Assembly: GCF_002272015.1 (NCBI RefSeq)
Contig: NZ_NPBY01000038.1
Location: 62,001 to 126,000, forward strand
DNA length: 64,000 bases
Source of the DNA: Paenibacillus campinasensis
Lineage (GTDB): Bacteria > Bacillota > Bacilli > Paenibacillales > Paenibacillaceae
Reading direction: 5' to 3'
The notes beneath the pieces were generated by a model. The model ran no database searches, had not been told where the DNA came from, and saw only the letters and a list, made by a program, of their open reading frames with translations. Positions 1 to 7,900 of the stretch are shown in pieces (position 1 is the first letter of the stretch; each line of letters starts with the position of its first letter). The position numbers and the translations under genes are program-made.

Positions 1-501
1 CCCGGTCCCGAAGCCAGTGCCAAGGGTCATGCAGACTGCCCTCTTATAGGAGGCGGCTGCTCCGTACACCGCCTCCCCCCGGGCAAACAGATACGCATCA
101 TTTTCCATAAAAATTCGCCCAGAGCGAAACCCCATACGCACAAGCTTCGGATCATGGTCAGCCCGGTCGGCTAGCTCATCCCGTACGTTCACGCCATACA
201 GCGCATCGAACTTGCCCAGACCTTGCAAATAACTGATGCCCGATTCATAATCGAACGGTCCCGGGAAGGCCAGCCCGATGCCCTGCACCCGTATCCCGTC
301 CTCTCCGGCCACAGCTTTGGCCCGTACGGCCAGCTCCTTCACGGCGGCATGCAGCTGATCGAGCACCGCATCTCGCGCTCCTTGCGCGTTCGTATTCCTA
401 TACAGAAGGGTCTCTTTAGCGACCTCGCCGTTTCCCCATACCGCGGCTCCCTTAATGAAGGTGCCTCCCACGTCAAGCGCCAGCACACAATCCCGCATCA
501 T
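1..501 (-). CDS. ROK family sugar kinase, N-terminal part (3' end beyond window)
   Basis: Reverse-strand frame open from position 501 to the window edge, 167 codons. It begins MMRDCVLALDVGGTFIKG, the phosphate-binding DxGGTxxK signature of ROK kinases, and runs to a TLGTGFGTG motif typical of the ROK second lobe. An AAGGAG sits eight bases before the first of two adjacent ATGs. The family phosphorylates glucose, fructose, mannose or N-acyl sugars, or acts as a repressor; this one lacks an N-terminal helix-turn-helix, so a kinase is favoured. It lies 35 bp downstream of the mannose-6-phosphate isomerase on the same strand and probably shares its transcript. A hexokinase role on mannose or fructose is inference from that context. 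Confidence 0.85.
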   Translation of the reverse strand, partial: MMRDCVLALDVGGTFIKGAAVWGNGEVAKETLLYRNTNAQGARDAVLDQLHAAVKELAVRAKAVAGEDGIRVQGIGLAFPGPFDYESGISYLQGLGKFDALYGVNVRDELADRADHDPKLVRMGFRSGRIFMENDAYLFARGEAVYGAAASYKRAVCMTLGTGFGTG

Positions 502-536
502 CCTTCGCTCTCCTTCGTTCTTTCATGAATGGGCCG

Positions 537-2288
537 TTATGAACGCACAGAGGCCCTTATCGTTGCCAGTGTCTTCCCCCGCGACGGTTCGCCTGGACGG
601 ATCGTATAGACCCCCACGGCCGCAGGAATGATGAACGTCTCGGCATACCGGACGGTGAAGGGTTCGAATGCGCCAGAAGGGCTTTCCACAATGGCCTCGT
701 CGCCTTCCACGAGGTTAAGCATGTGGACGCTTCCCTCTGTGTGGTGCTCTACCGGGACAGAGAACCAGTGCCGCCGCGTCTCGATGAATTGCGACTCATG
801 CAGTCCGGTGCGCTCCTCCACCCAGCCATCCCCTTCGGCCACCCGTTCAATCCGGTTCACCAGCTGTTCGTCCACCCAGTTTGCCGTTCGATCCCGCGCT
901 ATATTACACTTCCCGTGCTCCAGATGCACCGGACGCGGCTTGCCATCGAGGCCAAGGCGGCCCCAATCCCACAGCTTAAATGTAAAAATATACGGCGTAG
1001 CGCTGATCTCCAGCACCATCGCATTGCGGCCCGAGCAGTGGATGGTCCCCGCCGGTATGAGGAAGTGATCATGCTTCTTCGCAGGCATGATATGGATATA
1101 GTCTTCCGCCGCAAACGCCGCGCCCCCGCGCTGCGCCTCCTCCAGCTCCGCCATCATCCGGTCAGCATCCACCCCTTCGCGCAGACCGAGGTAGATCTTC
1201 GCGTCCGGCATAGCGTCCAGCATATAATAGCTTTCATCCTGCGTGTACGACAGGCCAAACGTTCGCTGCATATACTCTGCGGTCGGATGCACCTGCAGGC
1301 TGAGATTCTGCCCGCCCATCGTATCCAGAAAGTCGAAGCGGATCGGAAACTCCGCACCGAACCTGGCATAGACCCGCTCGCCGAGCAGCGCTTGCGGCTG
1401 AAAGAATACCAGATTGACCGCCGGAGACTCCAGGCGAATTCCGCCGTATTGAAAATACAAGCTGTTCTCCTCCGGCACGCCGTCGAATGCCCAAGCGTAG
1501 GGGTGTTCCCGTTCCGGCAGCCCCAGCTTCTCTTGCATCCAGTACCCTCCCCAGACGCCGGGGTCAAAATAGGGCACCAGACGAAACGGCCGCTGCGCCG
1601 TATACGACAGGCCGAACATGAACGCATTCCAGGTCACGGCTCGCGGATCATTCTTCCGGTTGGTATCCAAATAGTAATCAATCCGGGCCTCTTCCGCCAG
1701 CCTGCGCTTCAAGCGATCCGCCGTCCGCCATTCGATGAAGTAGCCGCGCTTGTATTTGCGCAGCACATCCTCATCCTTATTGTCCTCCCGCCAGTTGCCC
1801 ATCTCCTTGCTGCGGTAACGAAGCTGAATCTCCCAGCGTGCAAGATCGGCATAGACCAGCACATCCCCCTCGGCCATCAGCGACGCGCCGAATCCAAGGA
1901 CAAGGACGATGCCTGCCGCGATATCAGCAATGCGCTCACGCAGCCGGCGGACAAGGGACGGATCGTAGAAATCCTCGATCTGAAATGGCGCCATACGTCC
2001 GAAGACGCGATCCTCGGTTAGATAGGGAGCCATGCGCTGCTCCAGCTCTTGCGTGGATAAGGCAGCTTCCTCCGCCTCAAACACCGCCTGCAGCGGAAGA
2101 GAAGCACCCAGACCTCGCATCACTTCTTCTGTCCGCACACCGGGATAGCATTCGATCACAATCACAGCCTTCGTTCTTCCTGCCACGCGCCGGGCCAGCT
2201 CTTGGCCAATCTGCTCATAGCCGTGCCAGGCCTCCTGCTCGCAGTCCGGTATGACAACGACCGGTTCCTTGTTGTATTTTACAGACAC
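537..2288 (-). CDS. class I mannose-6-phosphate isomerase with kinase-like N-terminal domain
   Basis: A 583-residue protein. The C-terminal half (about 225-580) is a cupin phosphomannose isomerase with the zinc-ligand motif QVHP at 332-335 and the segment HDHFLIPAGTIHCSG near 406-420 supplying another histidine. Class I enzymes interconvert mannose-6-phosphate and fructose-6-phosphate in the cytoplasm. The first ~210 residues resemble nucleoside/uridine-kinase-type P-loop proteins (VIVIECYPG, DVLVYADLARWEIQLRYR) but no intact GxxGxGK Walker A is visible, so this part may be non-catalytic. Start is GTG, four bases after GGGGGAGCGAG. The ROK kinase follows 35 bp downstream, giving a plausible kinase-isomerase pair. 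The protein is about 1.5-1.9 times the length of compact ManA proteins. Confidence 0.85.
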   Translation of the reverse strand: MSVKYNKEPVVVIPDCEQEAWHGYEQIGQELARRVAGRTKAVIVIECYPGVRTEEVMRGLGASLPLQAVFEAEEAALSTQELEQRMAPYLTEDRVFGRMAPFQIEDFYDPSLVRRLRERIADIAAGIVLVLGFGASLMAEGDVLVYADLARWEIQLRYRSKEMGNWREDNKDEDVLRKYKRGYFIEWRTADRLKRRLAEEARIDYYLDTNRKNDPRAVTWNAFMFGLSYTAQRPFRLVPYFDPGVWGGYWMQEKLGLPEREHPYAWAFDGVPEENSLYFQYGGIRLESPAVNLVFFQPQALLGERVYARFGAEFPIRFDFLDTMGGQNLSLQVHPTAEYMQRTFGLSYTQDESYYMLDAMPDAKIYLGLREGVDADRMMAELEEAQRGGAAFAAEDYIHIMPAKKHDHFLIPAGTIHCSGRNAMVLEISATPYIFTFKLWDWGRLGLDGKPRPVHLEHGKCNIARDRTANWVDEQLVNRIERVAEGDGWVEERTGLHESQFIETRRHWFSVPVEHHTEGSVHMLNLVEGDEAIVESPSGAFEPFTVRYAETFIIPAAVGVYTIRPGEPSRGKTLATIRASVRS

Positions 2289-2416
2289 CTCGCTCCCCCT
2301 TCGCGGTTTATTCCCCCTTATCGTACACGGAATCGAAGGATTCGTCTTTGTGTTTTCATGCCTTGTTTATTGCAATATTCGGACATGGAGGCGCATGATC
2401 CCCGAAGATACAACAC

Positions 2417-2440
2417 AAAAATCCCGTCCATACGGACGGG
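2417..2440 (-). terminator. secondary hairpin with T-run
   Basis: Seven-base-pair perfect stem (arms 2423-2429 and 2434-2440, loop ATAC) followed on the minus strand by ATTTTTGTGTT. It could back up the stronger terminator at 2509-2542 or sit in the leader of the isomerase operon. Confidence 0.5.
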
Positions 2441-2508
2441 AAACGAAGCCCACATTATCCACAACTAACTTTCTCGGCCTATCAGCTTCAACAGAAACGA
2501 GCTCATAT

Positions 2509-2542
2509 AAAAACATCCTGCATCTGACACAGATGCAGGATG
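2509..2542 (-). terminator. rho-independent terminator of the SLH 5'-nucleotidase gene
   Basis: Perfect 13-bp stem with a 3-base loop (arms 2514-2526 and 2530-2542), followed on the minus strand by TTTTTATATG, 28 bp after the stop codon at 2570. Confidence 0.9.
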
Positions 2543-2569
2543 AATTCATGAATCGCTGAGCGTTTCGGT

Positions 2570-4711
2570 TTATTGAATTGCAGAGACCAGCATCAACACC
2601 ACGTCTCTGCGGGTTACAGCGCCATCGCCTGCCGGTGCGGCAGCTGCTTCATCGCCCGCCGCCGCAGCGATAATCGCCGCAGCTTCAGCCGCTGTCAACG
2701 TTTGCTTCGGACCGAAAGTAGCTCCATCCAGCGTCTCCAGCAAGCCAGCTTCCTTCAAGGACGCTACAGCAGGCAGCGCCCAGGCCGGAATGCTGCTCTC
2801 ATCCGCATAGCCTGCGGATGCTGCCGATCCGGCGATGTCGAACGCACGGCTGACCAGCACCGCAAATTCAGCACGGGTGACAGCTTGGTCCGGACGGAAT
2901 GTGCCATCCTGATAACCGTTGACCAAGCCTGCGTCGGCAGCGGCCTGGATAGCGTCAGCATCCTTGTCATTCACAAGGTCTTTAAAGACGCTTTCTCCCG
3001 CTGCGCCATCCGTTGCGCCGCCAGCTTCCCCAGGAAGCGCAGCTCCCTTCAGGTCAATACTGCGTCCTTCCACAGCCGCATCCACAACATCAAGCTGCTC
3101 CAGATACTCGCGGAAGATTTCATAGTCTACAATATTCAGCTCATAGAAACGGTCAGCGTCCTTCGCTTGCTTCATCGCTCTGTAGAAGTCCCCGCCATCG
3201 GCCATGTAGGAGTTGGTAGCCACAATATAATATGCGTTAGGCTCCATATCTGTATAAGTGCCGTCCGCGTTCTGGATTTGAACTTTCACGATGCGCTCGC
3301 CTTGCTGCGTTACGCTGCCGCTAACGGCGTCAATCTGTTCGCCCTGCTTCGTGGAATCATAGTAGAAGCGCATGCCGGATACTTGCGGGAAGCGTCCTTC
3401 CCCGTTTTCCACACCGCTAATACCGTTCTCCAAGGCAGCGGCGATCTCTGCACCTGTCATTTTCAGCGCCGACAAATTATTCGCAAACGGCATTGTCGTC
3501 AACAGATGCCCCAGCGTAATATCCCCGGCTGGAATCGAAGCGCGGATACCTCCAGCGTTCTGAATGGTCACGTACCCTTTGACATCGTCTTCCTGCACGA
3601 GGCTCATCACTTTGGCGCGCATGCCGTCCGCGATCAGATTGCCGAGATTCGTTTCCTGTGTACGGACATTGCTGCGCTCTCCGTCCAGCTCAACCTCGGA
3701 GCTGGCCACCACGGTTTTCTTCAATTCTTCCAGGGCCGCTGCATATTCCTGAACCTTTGCTTCAGCAGCAGCATCGCCTTGGATGAGGAAATTGCCTTCA
3801 TCGTCCTTGGCATCAAGATTGATCAGCTTATAGTCCCAATCCGTCAAAACACCATTCTCGTCAAACGTCACATCCAGTTGTCCCAAATTGACGTTGTATT
3901 CACCTGTCTGTACGATCAGAGTCGGTTCAGCATCCGCATGAAACACTTCCGCTTGATCAAGCTTCGTATGGGAGTGGCCGCCAACGATAACGTCCAGGCC
4001 TTTCACCGCTTCGGCAAGCTTGCGGTCTTCAGCATATCCGAGGTGAGTCACTGCGATGATTTTGTTAACCCCGGCTGCTTCAAGCGCATTCACCTGTTTC
4101 TGAGCCGCTTCCACTTCATATTCGAATTTGATATGGTCTCCCGGGGAGGCCAGTACAGCTGTTTCCGGTGTTGTCAGACCGATGATCCCTACCTTCTCGC
4201 CTTTCACTTCCTTGATCAGGGCAGGGTAGATTTCACCGGCATTGCCTGGAGTACCGATCTCTTCATTAGCGAATCCGTTCAAGGCAGGCTCGGCGCTAAA
4301 ATCAACGTTCGAGCTGACGAACGGGAACTTCGCTTCCTTCACGAATTCAGCCAGCACCTCCGGCCCGCGGTCAAATTCATGATTGCCGAAAGTCATGGCA
4401 TCGTATTTCATCAAGTTCATAAAGTAAAGATCAGCAAGTCCATTATATTGATTGAAGTACAAGGTTCCGGAAAATACATCCCCGGCATCGAGCAGCAGCG
4501 TGCTGTCATTCCTTGCTTCGTTCACCGCAGTAACCCGGCGGGCTACATTGTCCAAATGAGCATGGGTGTCGTTAGTATGTAAGATACGAAGTTCAAAACC
4601 TTGGGCTTCTCCTTCTGCTGCAAAAACACTTCCTGTACCCGCCGGCAGCAGGCCAACGACCAATAGCGCAGCAATCAGAAGTTTGCCCAGTGGACGCTTG
4701 AATACATTCAT
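2570..4711 (-). CDS. secreted 5'-nucleotidase/2',3'-cyclic phosphodiesterase family protein with SLH domains
   Basis: A 713-residue exported protein. Residues 1-32 form a signal peptide (KR, a hydrophobic core, then VFA-AE). The metallophosphatase domain (about 40-320) has the motifs LHTNDTHAH, DAGDVFSG, GNHEFDRG and GGHSH that bind the dimetal centre. The 5'-nucleotidase C-terminal domain (about 330-545) has NLGNLIADGMR and NAGGIRASI. About 575-713 is a degenerate SLH region: one clear repeat ending FRPDQAVTRAEFAVLVSRAF plus one or two weaker ones. Expected role: hydrolysis of extracellular nucleotides while bound to the wall through secondary polymers. GGAGG precedes the ATG by ten bases. 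The gene lies downstream of the larger SLH nucleotidase but has its own terminator, and a terminator lies between the two, so they are probably transcribed separately. Confidence 0.92.
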   Translation of the reverse strand: MNVFKRPLGKLLIAALLVVGLLPAGTGSVFAAEGEAQGFELRILHTNDTHAHLDNVARRVTAVNEARNDSTLLLDAGDVFSGTLYFNQYNGLADLYFMNLMKYDAMTFGNHEFDRGPEVLAEFVKEAKFPFVSSNVDFSAEPALNGFANEEIGTPGNAGEIYPALIKEVKGEKVGIIGLTTPETAVLASPGDHIKFEYEVEAAQKQVNALEAAGVNKIIAVTHLGYAEDRKLAEAVKGLDVIVGGHSHTKLDQAEVFHADAEPTLIVQTGEYNVNLGQLDVTFDENGVLTDWDYKLINLDAKDDEGNFLIQGDAAAEAKVQEYAAALEELKKTVVASSEVELDGERSNVRTQETNLGNLIADGMRAKVMSLVQEDDVKGYVTIQNAGGIRASIPAGDITLGHLLTTMPFANNLSALKMTGAEIAAALENGISGVENGEGRFPQVSGMRFYYDSTKQGEQIDAVSGSVTQQGERIVKVQIQNADGTYTDMEPNAYYIVATNSYMADGGDFYRAMKQAKDADRFYELNIVDYEIFREYLEQLDVVDAAVEGRSIDLKGAALPGEAGGATDGAAGESVFKDLVNDKDADAIQAAADAGLVNGYQDGTFRPDQAVTRAEFAVLVSRAFDIAGSAASAGYADESSIPAWALPAVASLKEAGLLETLDGATFGPKQTLTAAEAAAIIAAAAGDEAAAAPAGDGAVTRRDVVLMLVSAIQ

Positions 4712-4837
4712 GAATATAAATCCTCCCTATCAATTTATGTGGCTACCTATTAACTATAAATTTAATAGCTTTGCATGTAAATCCTCGTGTCACATCTAAT
4801 CTTCTAAATTTTAGGATGCCAATGACGAAATAAATGG

Positions 4838-4872
4838 GGACCGGGGCAGGGATATCCACCCTGTCCCGGTCC
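4838..4872 (-). terminator. probable terminator after the large SLH nucleotidase gene
   Basis: 14-bp stem with one G-T pair (arms 4838-4851 and 4859-4872, 7-base loop). The minus-strand continuation CCCCATTTATTTCG is only moderately T-rich. It lies 72 bp after the stop codon at 4945. Confidence 0.65.
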
Positions 4873-4944
4873 GTTCAGCGATCAACTCGGTTCACTGAAA
4901 TCTCCCGCTCCTATCGCAGGTTTCTCTTGATTCTCTCTTGTTCT

Positions 4945-7900
4945 CTATTCCAGAAAGTCTAGCAGTTTCAGCGTCCGATGGAGGACCAGCACGCCCTGTG
5001 CTCGCGTCACCTTGTCGAAGGATCCAAATTCGCTTCGCTGGTCGCCCTGTAGGATGCCAAGCCCTGCAAGGTAGCCGACGTCCGAGGCAGCCCACATCGG
5101 TATGAGTCCCTGATCACGGAAACGGCTCAGTGCACCGTTTGTATCCATGCCGGTGTCAGCCGCCGCTTCCTCCATGACACGAATCGCCCGGGCGGCCATA
5201 ACCGCCATCTCCGCTCTCGTTAGACCCGAGTTCGGAGCGAATGCGCCTCCTGCGCCGCCTTGTACGATGCCGTATTGTACGGCCGCCGCAATTTCACCGG
5301 CGAAGCGGTCACTGCTGCGCACATCGGTGAATCCTGCGCTGCTCTTGGAAGGGGCAAGCCCCAATCCGTGGATCAGAAGCGCTGTAAACTCGGCTCTTGT
5401 CATTTCCCTTCCCGGGACAAAAGTCTCGTCGCTCATGCCGCTGACAAGCAGCCTTGATGCCAGAAGCTCGATCTCCTTTTGTGCCCAGTGACCGTTCGTG
5501 TCGGCGAAGGATTGCGTGTGCCGCAGCAGAACATACACACCCGAAGCCGCTGCGTGTCTGATCTCCACCGCCGGCTTCCCGCTGACCGTCACCCTTGACG
5601 AAGGCACAAACCGGAAGCTGTCGGTCTCCGGATCGTACAGCGCTGCGATGATGCCGCTTCCGCTCACACCGGAAGGAAGCGGAATGATCCGGCTGGCAAC
5701 CGCCTTGCCGAAGCTGTCAAGCGGCTGCTCCTTCCCTTCTTCTCCAATCGCAACGCTGAATTGAAATACACCGTCTGTCAGTACCGATGCGCCGATGAAC
5801 GCCGCCTTGTCCGCCACAGCAGCCGCTGTGACAGACCCTGCCGGTCCTACAGACACCTTCAGGTGAAGTCCTTCGCTTCCGCCAGACTGTGAATCAAGAG
5901 GAAGCGTGGCCAGCGGGATGCGGTAGGAGGCCAGCCCGGTCTCTACAACAAGCGCCGTCTCTTCCGCCAGCTCCAGAGCTTCGGCCAGCCGGGCTACCGG
6001 GATGTAAATATCGGCCGCGCGATTCAATTCAGCGGCGCTCACGATCAGCTCCTTCTGCTGGCGGCTTGCCACACTTTCCACCGCACGCCTCAGAGCTTCA
6101 TCCTGTATCCGCACCTGATCTGTTGATGTGCCCGAAGCATCCGTCTGCGCCGTCACGAGCAGATCCTCGCCGCTTAGCACATTCGCTTCGCCAGATGGCT
6201 CATTCCCTGCCGATGGAGGGGCCGGCTGCGAGGATGGAGGCGTTGCGCTTCCGCCGCCGGAACCTCCCGATCCGCCTGTACCGCCGGAGCCGCCCGTACC
6301 AGGGCCAGGGGACGGACCGCCGTTATCGGCCGGCTTCTTCTGCTCCACAATCCGCCCTTCCACCGTCGGTGACACGGTGCCGCCAAGTCGGCTGACATGC
6401 TCCATGAAGATTTCGTAATCCGGATAGCCCAAATCTTCGTTATATTTCCCTTCGGCAATCGCTGCGGCGAAGGAGGCGTAGCCGTCTCCGCCGTTGGCAA
6501 CGAAGCTGTTCGTGGCCAGACGGTAAACTTCCGTCAGGACTAGAGGTACATAAGCGTTGCCTTTTTGAATCTGGATATCGTAGACCTTATCGCCAGCCGG
6601 GGCATTCGGGTCCCACTTGAATTTCATGCCGGCAATTTGCGGGAATTTCCCCGGCAGATCCGCCAGCTTGGCGCCGCTGACCCCGTTCTCCAGCCCGTCC
6701 TTAAGCTGTTGCCCTGTGACGTCCAGCACGAACAGTGTGTTGCCAAACGGCATAACCGTGCGCAGCTCGCCCATCGTAATCTCGCCTTCATCGATGGAGG
6801 CGCGAATCCCCCCGCCGTTCATAATGGCAATATCGGCGTTTTTGATTTCCTTCGCTTTGGCCAGCATGCCGTCTGCAATCAGATTGCCGAGGTTCGTCTC
6901 CCTGGCGCGCACATGCTCCCGCTGCCCGTCAAGCGGAACCGCTGCAATGCCGATCACCTGCTTCATCAGCTCTTCGAGTTCAGCTTTATACGGCTCCAGC
7001 ATTCTTGTGGCTTCCGGGTCCTCCGGAACGGTCTCGTCAACCACCAGCAACTCCCCGCTGAGCTGGCCTTCTTCCGTTAACACAACGCCTTCCTCGTTGA
7101 AGCGCAAATCCACCCGTCCGAGGAATTTGCCCCATTCGTTCGCCTGCACAATGACCGTAGGTGTCTGATGCTCCTCATCAATCACCACCTCCGGCTTCGA
7201 TAACGTCGTGTGCGTATGTCCGCCAACGATAAGGTCGATGCCTTCCACCTTCTCGGCAATTTCCTTGTCTCTGGCATAGCCGATATGCGTCAGCCCGATG
7301 ATGATGTTAATACCTTCAGCCTCCATCGCCGCCACAGTCTCCCGCGCAGCTTCCACCGCATCGCGGAAGTCAACGTCTTTGCCTGGACTGGAGGTTTCCT
7401 TCGTATCTTCAGTCGTCAGACCGAATACGCCCACCTTCTTGCCGTCCACCAGCAGCGTAACATATGGATACACGCCCGCGAGATCGGCTGTTTTCGGCTT
7501 CGAAACGTCGATTGCCGCCGGCGCCTTGATCAGATTGGAAATGTCCTTGTCCTTGCTCAGATCTACATTGGAGCTGACCATCGGGAATTTCGCCTGGCGG
7601 ACAAAATCAGCCAGCACCTTGGTCCCCTGGTCAAATTCATGGTTACCGAAGGTCATTGCATCATAGCCCATATAGTTCATGAACATCAGGTCGGCCAGAC
7701 CTAACCATTTCGTAAAATACAGATCGCCCGAGAACACATCCCCGGCATCCAGCAGCAGGCTGTTTCCGGCTTCGCTGCGCACCGCGTTGACAAGCGTGGC
7801 GCGTCTTGCCACATCTCCCAGATGCGCGTGCGTGTCATTCGTATGCATAACCGTCAGCTTCCAGCCCTCCTCGGAGGCGCCGTCTGCTACCTTGACTGCC

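Noticed and set aside
2573-4582. 669-codon plus-strand frame opposite the 5'-nucleotidase
   Set aside because: A shadow of biased codon use; no start site and no recognisable motif.
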